Source: Bacteroidales bacterium (GTDB lineage Bacteria; Bacteroidota; Bacteroidia; Bacteroidales; Muribaculaceae). Taken from it: 42,476 bases of DNA. This document shows positions 17,399 through 25,632 of the stretch, one piece after another (position 1 is the stretch's first letter; every line of letters starts with the position of its first letter). The stretch covers positions 1 to 42,476 of the forward strand of contig SFNM01000018.1 of assembly GCA_004552725.1 (NCBI GenBank). The letters run 5' to 3'. The translations under genes and the position numbers were made by a program. The notes beneath the pieces were generated by a model. It searched no databases and had not been told where the DNA came from. It saw nothing but the letters and a program-made list of their open reading frames with translations.

Positions 17399-18208
17399 AT
17401 GCGTCTGATTATTGAACCCTCTTATGCAGAGGTATCCCGCTGGGCAGCCCATTTTGTAGCCGCTCAAATCAACAAAGCCAACCCCACCGCTGAGCATCCG
17501 TTCGTGTTGGGATGTCCTACCGGTTCGTCGCCCTTAGGCATGTACAAAGAACTGATAAGATTGTGCAAAGAAGGCAAAGTGTCGTTCAAACATGTTGTAA
17601 CCTTCAATATGGACGAATACTGCGGTATTCCGCGCGACCACGAGCAAAGTTACCACACCTTTATGTGGACTAACTTCTTCAATCAAATCGACATCGAAGC
17701 CGAGAATGTGAACATTCTCGACGGCAACGCGCCCGACATCGAAGCCGAATGTGCACGCTACGAAGCCAAAATCGCTTCCTACGGCGGTATCGACCTGTTT
17801 ATGGGCGGTGTAGGTCCCGACGGCCACATTGCGTTCAACGAACCGGGCTCGTCGCTCACCTCACTCACTCGTCAAAAGACTTTGACCCACGACACCATCA
17901 TCGCCAACTCGCGTTTCTTTGGCGGCGACCTCAATGCCGTGCCCAAGACCGCGCTGACCGTAGGCGTAGGTACTGTGATGGCAGCCAAGAGTGTGATGCT
18001 CATCGTGAATGGACACAACAAAGCCCGCGCACTCCAACATGGTGTGGAAGGAGCCGTGTCGCAAATGTGGACCATTAGCGCTCTTCAACTCCACCGCAAA
18101 GCCATCATCGTTGCCGACGAAGACGCTTGCGCTGAACTGAAGGTGCAAACATATCGCTACTTCAAAGACATTGAAAGCGCCAACCTCGACCCCGATTCGC
18201 AACTCTAA
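17399..18208 (+). CDS. nagB: Glucosamine-6-phosphate deaminase
   Basis: 269 residues (E. coli NagB 266). It converts glucosamine-6-phosphate to fructose-6-phosphate and ammonia in the cytoplasm, feeding amino sugars into glycolysis. The active-site residues fall at the E. coli positions: Asp72 in NMDEY, Asp141 and His143 in GPDGHIAFNEPGSS, and Glu148. The GCPTGSSPLGMY phosphate-binding loop is at 38-49. Some allosteric-site features of the hexameric enzyme may be present, but I did not check them in detail. It is a single-gene unit with its own promoter and a strong terminator. No other amino-sugar genes adjoin it. Confidence 0.96.
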   Translation: MRLIIEPSYAEVSRWAAHFVAAQINKANPTAEHPFVLGCPTGSSPLGMYKELIRLCKEGKVSFKHVVTFNMDEYCGIPRDHEQSYHTFMWTNFFNQIDIEAENVNILDGNAPDIEAECARYEAKIASYGGIDLFMGGVGPDGHIAFNEPGSSLTSLTRQKTLTHDTIIANSRFFGGDLNAVPKTALTVGVGTVMAAKSVMLIVNGHNKARALQHGVEGAVSQMWTISALQLHRKAIIVADEDACAELKVQTYRYFKDIESANLDPDSQL

Positions 18209-18227
18209 TTACCGAACCATATCAAAC

Positions 18228-18259
18228 CAAGGCGCGCCAACCAATGTTGGCGCGCCTTG
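18228..18259 (+). terminator. nagB rho-independent terminator
   Basis: A 14-bp perfect stem (CAAGGCGCGCCAAC at 18228-18241 and its complement at 18246-18259) with a CAAT loop, followed by TTGTAT. It probably also stops minus-strand transcripts arriving from the gene ending at 18322. Confidence 0.85.
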
Positions 18260-18321
18260 TTGTATATAGAGTGAGGGAAGAGGGCGAGGTGGGAGCCTAT
18301 CTACTCACCTTGCCCCACAAA

Positions 18322-19230
18322 TCAGAAGCGAACTTTTGTAGCGACAGAGCCTTGGCGGCGGATGTAGATTTGGCCGGCGGCGGGGTTGGCAACGCGGATG
18401 CCTTGGAGGTTGAAGTACTCAACCGGAGCATCGGCATCGGCAGCGATGTCGATGGTAGCAGCGGGGTCGTGGCGCAGAGCTACAGCGGTGAAGTTGAAGG
18501 GGTTACCGCCTTCGGGGTTGCCTTGAATCATGAGGCGGTCGGCGTTGAGACGCTCAGCAATATTATCTTTGTTGATGCCGAGGGCTTGGAGGTCGATGGT
18601 GGCCATGGTGGCGGTGCGTTCCACTTGGCCGTCGCCGCTTTGAGCCCAGATGCCGTCGTCGGCCCAGTTGGTGCGGACGTTTAGCACGTAGTTGGTGTTG
18701 TCGCCATTGTCGGGCGAGAGGTACACGTCGAGGTAGCGTTGGCCGTCGTAGTTATTGAACGCTTCTTCGAAGATTTCGAGGGTGTTCCAGTTTTCCACCC
18801 AGAAGTAGCCGCCCCAGATGGCGCCTTCGGGCATAACGAAGCCGTCGTCGTAGACGTTAACGGCAGCCACGTTGAAACGTGCACCGCAGAGTTCGAGGCC
18901 GGTTGATTTGAGGGCGTTGAGCATGTCGACGGTGATGTAGGCGCGGTAGGTGTAGGTTTCGTGGTCGCCGAGCCAGCAGAAGGTCGAGCCGGGGAGCTTG
19001 TTGCCATCGGATTTGATTTCGATGACGTCGGTGGTGTTGACCAGATCGAGTTGGATGAAGTTGCCCACGTTTACATCGGCGAAGTTTTCACCGGCGATGA
19101 ACAGGGGAGTAGCCCAGGTTACTTCCACGGGTGCTTCCGCGGTGAAGAGGTTTTTGACCAGAGTCGGTTCGGCCGAAGCGGAGAAGGCCACGGCCACAGC
19201 TGCGATAGCAGTAAGTAACGTTTTTTTCAT
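18322..19230 (-). CDS. Secreted protein with carbohydrate-binding-like domain and C-terminal YIRRQG tail
   Basis: The frame runs to 19305, but the ATG at 19230 starts a clear signal peptide (MKKTLLTAIAAVAVAFSASA), giving 302 residues. Residues about 20-270 form one beta-rich region (VEVTWATPLFI, VNVGNFIQLDLVNTTDVIEI, AIWGGYFWVENW) resembling the non-catalytic Trp-rich sandwich domains that accompany Bacteroidota glycanases; the CBM assignment is inference. The C-terminus VEYFNLQGIRVANPAAG then IYIRRQG is a recurring tail of secreted Muribaculaceae/Prevotella proteins resembling a type IX sorting domain. It is an intact paralog of the interrupted gene at 19314-20858. Located just beyond the levan locus, it may bind fructans. 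Confidence 0.7.
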   Translation of the reverse strand: MKKTLLTAIAAVAVAFSASAEPTLVKNLFTAEAPVEVTWATPLFIAGENFADVNVGNFIQLDLVNTTDVIEIKSDGNKLPGSTFCWLGDHETYTYRAYITVDMLNALKSTGLELCGARFNVAAVNVYDDGFVMPEGAIWGGYFWVENWNTLEIFEEAFNNYDGQRYLDVYLSPDNGDNTNYVLNVRTNWADDGIWAQSGDGQVERTATMATIDLQALGINKDNIAERLNADRLMIQGNPEGGNPFNFTAVALRHDPAATIDIAADADAPVEYFNLQGIRVANPAAGQIYIRRQGSVATKVRF

Positions 19231-19266
19231 AATAGTGTAATTTATAAAGGGTTGGAAGAATTCTTT

Positions 19267-19295
19267 AAAAAGGCTTCGGCCCGGAGGCCGAAGCC
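19267..19295 (-). terminator. Terminator after the interrupted paralog
   Basis: Stem GGCTTCGGCC (19272-19281) and GGCCGAAGCC (19286-19295) with a 4-base loop, followed on the minus strand by five U (19271-19267). It lies between the two paralogs. Confidence 0.8.
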
Positions 19296-19313
19296 ACACC
19301 TTCAAGACAAAGT

Positions 19314-20858
19314 TTAAAACCTAATCATAACTTTTGTGACGGACGAACCTTGACGGCGGATGTAGCATCCGGGGGTAAGCTAGCCGTTAACTCGTTGACC
19401 TTGAAGGTTATAGTATTCGACGGGAGCGTCGGTAGGAGCAACTGCAACATCTTCCATGCCTGAGACTGTGGTGCTACTCGACACGGTTACATCCCAAGTT
19501 TCAGTTGTGCCATTTACGTTATTAACATTCTTTTCATCACCTACAGCAACAGGATATGAAGGAGTGAAAGAGAAATTGTAGGTCTTTTCTTCGTCGATTG
19601 CATAGAATTCGCTTGAAGGAGTGATGTTTACAGCGTTAGGGATTCGAACGGAGAAGCCACCTTCTTCAGGTGCGACAACTATATCGGAGATTTCGGAGTC
19701 ATTGGAAGATACGGTTACAGTGGGCAAGTTGCACACCACTTTTTCGCTGTTGGCGATGGTAAAATAGAAATAAAGGTCGGCACGAGTTTTGTCACCAATG
19801 GGCTCTACACCCACATCGGAAGGTCTTTGCAAGTCCCAACTCGGTGATTGAGGCAGGTCGATTGAGGCAATTTGCTCTGACGAGGCATTTTTGAGAGAGA
19901 GGTTAGTAGCGGGGGCAAGATAAGAAAGATTGAAAGAGCCATCGGTAGAGGTTGCAACCACTTGGTCGCCTTTGCAGAGCGAGAACGATTCTGAAGCGGT
20001 CCAAGCGTAGTCATAAGCATTGAGGTTGAGCGAAAGCACGTTGGCTTTAACGCCTTCAGAAATTTCTTGAGCGGAGAAAGTAGTGGAAGTGGATGAGCGC
20101 AGAACGATAGAGGTTATATTAAAACCACTTTCTTTTTGGTTGTCGTGACGTTGAAGGAATACAGTGGAGAAGGCTTTATTGCTGAGCAGATTATTCAAGA
20201 CATCGTCTTCGATTTTGAACACGATATAATTATTCAGGTGTAAACCATCGCCATCATTGGCCAGGATTAAGTCGCTTGAGTCCCAACCGGTACGGGAGTT
20301 GATAGCATAATTGGTGCGACCGGCTTCGTGATACACATAGAGGTACTTAGCATCGGTGTGGCCTTCGAAGGCTTGCTTGAAGAGTTTCAAATCATCAGGC
20401 CAGGCTCCATCTTCGCTGGGGGCCCAGGTGTAGCCGGCCCAGATGGCGCCGTCGGGGATGGTGGTGCCGTCGTTGAAGATTTTGATGCCGTTGGTGGTGA
20501 AGGATGCGCCGCAAACCATAAGTCCGTAGGTTTAGAGGGAGGCGAGCATGTCGGCGGTGATGTAGGCTTTGTAGGTGTATGCGCCGCCACCGTTGGGCTT
20601 GTCGCATTTCACAGTGCCGGGCAGGATGTTGCCGTTGGATTTGAGTTCGATGGCGCCGGTGGAGGAGAGGATGTCGATTTGGATGTAGTCTCCGACTTTC
20701 ACGTTGGCAAAGTCGGAAGCGTTGAAGGACTTGGTGTTGTCCCAAGTGATGGTTGCTTCAGAACCATCCCACCACAGGTCTTTGATATGCGTGGGCTCGG
20801 CGTCGGCATAGAATGTCGCGGCAATGGAAACCAGAAGAGTAAAGATTAATCTTTTCAT
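19314..20858 (-). pseudogene. Secreted carbohydrate-binding-like paralog interrupted by two in-frame stop codons
   Basis: One continuous frame of 515 codons encodes a signal peptide (MKRLIFTLLVSIAATFYADA), a domain paralogous to the 18322-19230 protein, about 220 further residues with Ig-like or beta-sandwich character, and the tail VEYYNLQGQRVNG ... YIRRQG. Two stops break it: TAA at 20534-20532 (MLASL, stop, TYGLMVCGASF; the paralog has MLNALKSTGLELCGARF, so Lys AAA to TAA fits) and TAG at 19382-19380 (QRVNG, stop, LTPGCYIRRQG). The final stop is TAA at 19316-19314. No frameshift has accumulated, so inactivation looks recent. Without readthrough only a 108-residue exported fragment is made; a restart at ATG 20519 would lack a signal peptide. 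Sequencing error or phase-variable correction are alternatives. Confidence 0.8.
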
Positions 20859-20885
20859 AATAGAATTGTTGAGTTAATGAATTTT

Positions 20886-20929
20886 GGTAAAAATTTCGGC
20901 CGCCGCCGTCGAGGTGCGACGGCCGAAAT
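20886..20929 (-). terminator. Terminator closing the levan operon
   Basis: ATTTCGGCCG (20893-20902) pairs with CGGCCGAAAT (20920-20929), with an inner GCCGTCG/CGACGGC option, and is followed on the minus strand by UUUUUACC. It separates the endo-levanase gene from the paralogous secreted-protein genes. Confidence 0.75.
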
Positions 20930-20939
20930 CGGGGATTGA

Positions 20940-22475
20940 TTATTTAGATGAAACAGAGATGTTTGATACGGAGATTTGGCCGCCATAGGAGTTGATGCTC
21001 CAGCAGTTTTTGGCGGTGTTGTAGATTCGGTTGGTGTAGGTGAGCACGTTGTTGATGTAGAGCGACACCACGGAGTTGTCGGTGACGATTACCACATTGT
21101 AAACGTTGTCGGCGGGAGTCGGGAACACGTATGAATCGTTGTCGCCGATGAAACCTTTGCCACCTTCGCCCTCTTGCTCGAGGTTGATTTTGCGCACGGA
21201 GCTGCTTTCGGGGTTAACCATCAAGGTGTAATAGGTTTCGGAGTCGGAGCCGCGTCCTAAGGAGATGCCGAAGCGGTCGGAATCGGAAGCGGTGGTGACG
21301 GTGAAGGCTATGCGGTTGACGGTTTTGAGGCGGGGGAAGAGGTGCGATTCGTCGGCGGCGAGGGTTACGTCGGCGAGCGAGGAGGCGTTGCCGATGTGCT
21401 GAGCGATGGCGGGCACTTCGGTGGTATAGAGCGTGCCGTCTTCGTTTTGGCAGAGTTTGTGAGCAACGAGGGCGCCGGCCCAGTCGATAGCGCCATCGGT
21501 GGCGTTACCGGCCTTGGTGGCGCACCAGCCCCAGATGAAGCGGTCGGTGCCGTTGGAAGCGGTCTTGCCGGCGTAGAAGCCGCGACCGTTGAGGAAGCCT
21601 TCGTGGCTGTCGGGCCAGATGCCGGCATCGTTGGCGGTGCAGGCTTTGAGCTCGTCGAGGGTGCGACCTTTGAAGTACTGCACGCGGCGGATGGCGTTGT
21701 GTTGCTCGGAGTAAACGAGGTACCACCAATCGCCCATCTTGAACAGGTCGGGGCATTCGTAGAAGCGGTCCCACATCATGGTCATGAACACGCCGGCGGA
21801 AGTCCACGCGAGCAGGTCGTCGGAGGTGTATTCAGCCAACACGCCCTTGCCGTCCTTTCTGGTAGAGATGAGCATGTGGAAGCGGTTGTCGTCGCCGCGG
21901 AACACGAACGGGTCGCGGAAGTCGGCATTGCTGTATTCCGCGCCGGCGGTGATGAGCACGGAGCGGTTCTTGGTCCAAGTGCGGAAGTCGGTGGAGGTGG
22001 CGAGCATCACGGCCTCGTTGATGCCGGCAGTGGATGATTGCGAGGGCGAGTGGGCGGTGTAGAAGGTGTAGTAAATGCCTTCGTGATAGATAGTTGAGCC
22101 GGTGCCGATGGCGGCGTCGAGCTCCTTGTCAGTGCCGCAGCAGATGAGTTCGCCCAGCGAGGTGTAGGAAGCGGCGTCGGAAGTTTCCACGCACCAGATG
22201 GGGTGGTAGGTGTAGGCTTGGTTAGGACGGAAGTCCTGCAAGTACATCACCTTGAAGTTCTTTTCCACGGGGTCGAAGAAGGGCATGGGGTCGCCTACGT
22301 AGCCCACGTAAGGCTTGTAGAAGATGTCGGACTTTTGCTCGTCGGCGAAGGCGTAGAAATTGGATGTGCCGGGGAGGTTGCGGTCGGTGATTACCGGCTC
22401 GTCGTCGCTGCAAGCAGTGGCGCCGAGGGCGACGGCAGCCATCATGGTCAGGGCATATATTTTGTAAGATTTCAT
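20940..22475 (-). CDS. Surface GH32 endo-levanase-like lipoprotein (BT1760 type)
   Basis: 511 residues. The signal ends GATAC with lipidation Cys22 followed by SDDEP, the acidic pattern that sends Bacteroides lipoproteins to the cell surface. The five-bladed GH32 propeller shows the nucleophile motif GDPMPFFDP (Asp62), the transition-state motif FRDPFVF (Asp188) and the acid/base motif RFYECPDLF (Glu230). GVFMTMMWDRFYECPD and LDELKACTANDAGIWPDS strongly recall B. thetaiotaomicron BT1760, the surface endo-acting levanase (from memory). A C-terminal beta-sandwich (about 365-511) completes the GH32 architecture. It would cut levan into oligosaccharides for SusCD. It is the last gene of the operon, 18 bases after the SusE-position gene. 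Confidence 0.88.
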   Translation of the reverse strand: MKSYKIYALTMMAAVALGATACSDDEPVITDRNLPGTSNFYAFADEQKSDIFYKPYVGYVGDPMPFFDPVEKNFKVMYLQDFRPNQAYTYHPIWCVETSDAASYTSLGELICCGTDKELDAAIGTGSTIYHEGIYYTFYTAHSPSQSSTAGINEAVMLATSTDFRTWTKNRSVLITAGAEYSNADFRDPFVFRGDDNRFHMLISTRKDGKGVLAEYTSDDLLAWTSAGVFMTMMWDRFYECPDLFKMGDWWYLVYSEQHNAIRRVQYFKGRTLDELKACTANDAGIWPDSHEGFLNGRGFYAGKTASNGTDRFIWGWCATKAGNATDGAIDWAGALVAHKLCQNEDGTLYTTEVPAIAQHIGNASSLADVTLAADESHLFPRLKTVNRIAFTVTTASDSDRFGISLGRGSDSETYYTLMVNPESSSVRKINLEQEGEGGKGFIGDNDSYVFPTPADNVYNVVIVTDNSVVSLYINNVLTYTNRIYNTAKNCWSINSYGGQISVSNISVSSK

Positions 22476-22493
22476 GATTTCGAATATTTAGAA

Positions 22494-23867
22494 TTATTGG
22501 CAGAGGTAGTTGATGGCATTCTTGGTGAGGGTGACGATGTTCTCACGGTAGGGGTTGTTGGCGCCGTTCTTGTCGTACCATTCGTAGGCGGGGGTGCCGA
22601 TGGTGATAACGCGGCCGGTGGTGAAGCCTTTGAGCGCTTCGTAGGGGAGGAACTCGGCGATGGTGACCACGTTGGCATCGTAGCTGTCGGCGGAAGCCAG
22701 GGCTGAAGCGCCGGTGCGTTCCTGCCAGCCTTCCATAGTGAGATACGGATCCCAATCCACGTGCCATACGAGGTTGCGGTTGGTGTTGGAGCAGCCGGCA
22801 GCGAGGAGCAGCACGCGGCCGTTGGCGTCAGCTTGGAGGTTGGCAAAGAGGGGATGGTCCTCGTGGCCGGTGATGGTGAAGCCCAGGTCGTCGGCGAGGG
22901 TGGAGTAGCTGTCGCCGCCGAACATGTTGTTAGGCGATTGCTGGTCGCGAGCAATGCGCCACACGTCGTTGATGTAGCGAGCGCCGTCGCGCGAGGCGAG
23001 GATGGAGCCGCCGCGGAGCCAGTAGCTGTTGAATTGGTCGCGTGAATCCCACATTTGTGAGGGCCAATCGGTGAAGTCGAGGTGGCACCATACCATCTTG
23101 AAGTCGTCGAGCTTAACTTTGCCGTCGATGATGTCTTGGATGGCCACGTAGGTGGAGTTGGGCACATTTTCCACCATCCAGCGCCAAGCGGCAGCGGCTT
23201 CGTCGGTGAGTTGGTCGGCCGAAGGCTTGTTAGCTACGAACGCTTTGGGCTCTTGCGACATGTCGTCGGGGATGACCGACACAGTGTATTCCACGCGAGC
23301 GGTGCGCAGCTCGGCCACGAACTTCACAGGCTCGGTGAAGTCAACCACGGAGCCGGAAGCGGGGGTGACGGTAGCGCCTTCGGTGGCGGTGAAGGTCACC
23401 GGCAGGGAGGTTACATCGGTGCCCATGGGCACGAACACGGTGATGGTGCGGGCGGAGTTGTCGATGGAGCCTTCGTAGGAGCCGTTGACGGTGAAGGAGA
23501 GGAATTCCACGTTGTCGTGCTTAACGGTGATGGTGTATTCGCACACCACATCGCCGTTGGTAACGCGGATGGCGCGGGGCACCAGGCCGTTGAAGCGAGT
23601 GCCGGCGGGATAGTCGCAGGTGGCGCCGTCGCTCAGGGTGATGGCATCCACGGTGAGGTTAGTGAGGTCGACGGAAGTGGCCACGTACACGGTGACGGCC
23701 TTGGCGGCTTCGTCGATTACGCCTTGATAGCCGCTGACGGTGATGGCGGTGATGGCGGTGTTGCCGTCGAGCGCCATGTTCGAGTTATTATCGTCGCTGC
23801 AAGCGGCCACCGACAGCGAGAGCAGAGCCAGCAGAGCGAAGTATAAAGATTTGATAGTAGATTTCAT
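22494..23867 (-). CDS. SusE-position surface levan-binding lipoprotein (DUF5018/DUF4960-like)
   Basis: The frame opens at 23924, but the ATG at 23867 starts the lipoprotein signal MKSTIKSLYFALLALLSLSVAAC (Cys23, then SDDNNS), giving 457 residues. Residues about 30-210 contain two repeated Ig-like units (TAITAITVSGYQGVIDEAAK and EFLSFTVNGSYEGSIDNSAR). Residues about 225-457 form a separate alpha/beta domain rich in Trp (WHVDWDPYLTMEGWQERTG). The position directly after SusD and the sequence match BT1761 of the B. thetaiotaomicron levan locus, a surface glycan-binding protein. It would hold levan at the surface beside SusCD and the endo-levanase. Start is 13 bases after SusD ends. Confidence 0.82.
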   Translation of the reverse strand: MKSTIKSLYFALLALLSLSVAACSDDNNSNMALDGNTAITAITVSGYQGVIDEAAKAVTVYVATSVDLTNLTVDAITLSDGATCDYPAGTRFNGLVPRAIRVTNGDVVCEYTITVKHDNVEFLSFTVNGSYEGSIDNSARTITVFVPMGTDVTSLPVTFTATEGATVTPASGSVVDFTEPVKFVAELRTARVEYTVSVIPDDMSQEPKAFVANKPSADQLTDEAAAAWRWMVENVPNSTYVAIQDIIDGKVKLDDFKMVWCHLDFTDWPSQMWDSRDQFNSYWLRGGSILASRDGARYINDVWRIARDQQSPNNMFGGDSYSTLADDLGFTITGHEDHPLFANLQADANGRVLLLAAGCSNTNRNLVWHVDWDPYLTMEGWQERTGASALASADSYDANVVTIAEFLPYEALKGFTTGRVITIGTPAYEWYDKNGANNPYRENIVTLTKNAINYLCQ

Positions 23868-23880
23868 AGTAAGCGATTGA

Positions 23881-25608
23881 TTACCAGTTACCAATGTTTT
23901 GAGTATAGTGGCCGTTGGAAGCACTCATCTGGGCAAACGGGATGGGCAGATATTCGTTCTTGTCGGCGGTGAAGGATGCGGAGGAGTAGATAGCGCAGTT
24001 GTCGGCTTCCTCAGCGTAGTATTTATTGAGGACGGTGGCTGCTTCGCCCCAGCGCACCAGGTCGAAGAAGCGGTCGGACTCCATGGCGAGTTCCACGCGG
24101 CGTTCGCGCTTAACGATTTCGAGGGCTTGCGATTGCGAGTAAGCGCCGGTGTAAGGACGCACGTTCATGCGCACGCCGTAAAGCTGTTGGTAGTCGGAGA
24201 TTACGGAGGTGGACTGGCGAGCGCGGTTGCGCAGACGGTTCACGATTTCGATAGCGCCGGGGATGTCTTGGTTGAGCAGCACCAGAGCTTCGGCACGCAT
24301 CAGCAGCACGTCGGCATAGCGCAGGACGATGCGGTTCATGGGCGAGCCCCACCAAGCGCCTTTCACCAAGTAATCGGTGTCGGGGTCGACGTTGTGTTTG
24401 AGGGTGACGTAGTAGCCATAGAGGCCGTTGGAGCGGCTCCAGATGGCCGAGCGGTCCATGATGTAGTTCTTATTGAACATGTAGGGGGTGCCGGGCATGC
24501 CCACGGTGAGGAACAGGCGCGGGTCGGCGTAGTCGGAGGTCATTTCGTAGTCGCGAGCGTTGAAGTTTTCGACGGGCAGACCGTTTTCGTCGGTGCGGAA
24601 AGCGTTCACCAGGTTCTGCGACGGTTTGTAGAAGTCGCAACCGCCGTCGGTCACGCCGGGAATGTTGGGCACAATCAGGCCGTAAGCCCAGTTACAGTTA
24701 CCGTTCTTGGTGCCGTCGTTGAAGGAGTATTGCATAGCCCAGATGGATTCCACGCCGTTCTCGTATTGGGGTTCGGGACGGAAATTGTTGTGGAAATCGC
24801 TTTCGAGGTCGCAGCCGGAGGCAGCCATGATGGCGGGGTCAGTGTATTCCACCACCTTTTGGAGGTCTTCGGTGGAGATGGAGGTGACTTGGTGAGAGTT
24901 CACATCATCTTGGTGGTAAGCCTTGTAGAGGTAAGTCTTGGCCAGGTAAGCGGCGGCAGCGGCGCGGTTGGGGCGGCCTACTTCCGACTGCTTGGCGGGG
25001 AGGTTGTCGAAGGCAAACTTGAAGTCGTCGATGATGAGTTGCCAGCCTTCATCGTTGGTGTACTCGCGGTTGGAGAGCTCGTTGTAAGCCTCGGGCGAGA
25101 GGTTGGGATCCACGGCGAAGGGGATGTACTTGTAGAGGCGCTTGAGCAGGAAGTGGCCGTGGGCGCGGAGGAAGCGCATCTCGGCTATGCGTTGGTCGCG
25201 CAGAGCGTATGCGTCGGGGTCCATGTTTTCGAGCACCTGCAGGGCGGAGTTGGCGCGGGAGATGCAGTTGTAGAGGCGTTGCCACATGTCGGAAATGTTC
25301 CAGTTGGTGGTGCGGATGCCTTGCGATACTTCGAGCTGGTGGAAAACATCGCCGTCTTCGGTGCCGTTGCCGCCTTTATAAGCGTCGTCGGAGCGCACGT
25401 CGAAGTTCCACATTGAGAACGAAGAGTTGATGTCTTCGGCCGAGATCCACACGGCGTAAGCGGAGATGACCAAATTGTCGACGTAAGCGGGGTCGAGCAC
25501 CTGCTGGTCGTCGAGGGTGCCTTGGGGCTTGGGGTTATCGAGGAAGTCGTTGCAACCACTGAGCACGGCGGCAGCGGCCATGGCAACGGCATATATAATC
25601 TTTTTCAT
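23881..25608 (-). CDS. susD: SusD/RagB family surface glycan-binding lipoprotein
   Basis: 575 residues, typical of SusD. Lipobox LSGC (Cys19) is followed by the classic NDFLDNPKPQGTL start. The helical SusD fold is supported by WQRLYNCISRANSALQVLE (about 110-128), MRFLRAHGHFLLKRLY (about 144-159), DNLPAKQSEVGRPNRAAAAAYLAKTYLY, and the C-terminal RVELAMESDRFFDLVRWGEA (conserved in RagB/SusD). It forms the lid of the SusC transporter on the outer membrane and delivers fructo-oligosaccharides. It starts 24 bases after SusC ends. Its ligand, levan, is inferred from the neighbouring GH32 enzymes and fructose kinase. Confidence 0.94.
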   Translation of the reverse strand: MKKIIYAVAMAAAAVLSGCNDFLDNPKPQGTLDDQQVLDPAYVDNLVISAYAVWISAEDINSSFSMWNFDVRSDDAYKGGNGTEDGDVFHQLEVSQGIRTTNWNISDMWQRLYNCISRANSALQVLENMDPDAYALRDQRIAEMRFLRAHGHFLLKRLYKYIPFAVDPNLSPEAYNELSNREYTNDEGWQLIIDDFKFAFDNLPAKQSEVGRPNRAAAAAYLAKTYLYKAYHQDDVNSHQVTSISTEDLQKVVEYTDPAIMAASGCDLESDFHNNFRPEPQYENGVESIWAMQYSFNDGTKNGNCNWAYGLIVPNIPGVTDGGCDFYKPSQNLVNAFRTDENGLPVENFNARDYEMTSDYADPRLFLTVGMPGTPYMFNKNYIMDRSAIWSRSNGLYGYYVTLKHNVDPDTDYLVKGAWWGSPMNRIVLRYADVLLMRAEALVLLNQDIPGAIEIVNRLRNRARQSTSVISDYQQLYGVRMNVRPYTGAYSQSQALEIVKRERRVELAMESDRFFDLVRWGEAATVLNKYYAEEADNCAIYSSASFTADKNEYLPIPFAQMSASNGHYTQNIGNW

Positions 25609-25632
25609 TATAATCTATTGATTAAGAGGTGA

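Noticed and set aside
19314..20858. Stop-codon reassignment or programmed readthrough as explanation of the two internal stops
   Set aside because: TAA and TAG both serve as normal stops in neighbouring genes, and no readthrough context is evident; mutation or sequence error is simpler.
23899..25416. A 505-codon antisense frame over the SusD gene
   Set aside because: SusD is certain on the other strand; the antisense product is a Val/Gly/His-rich shadow.
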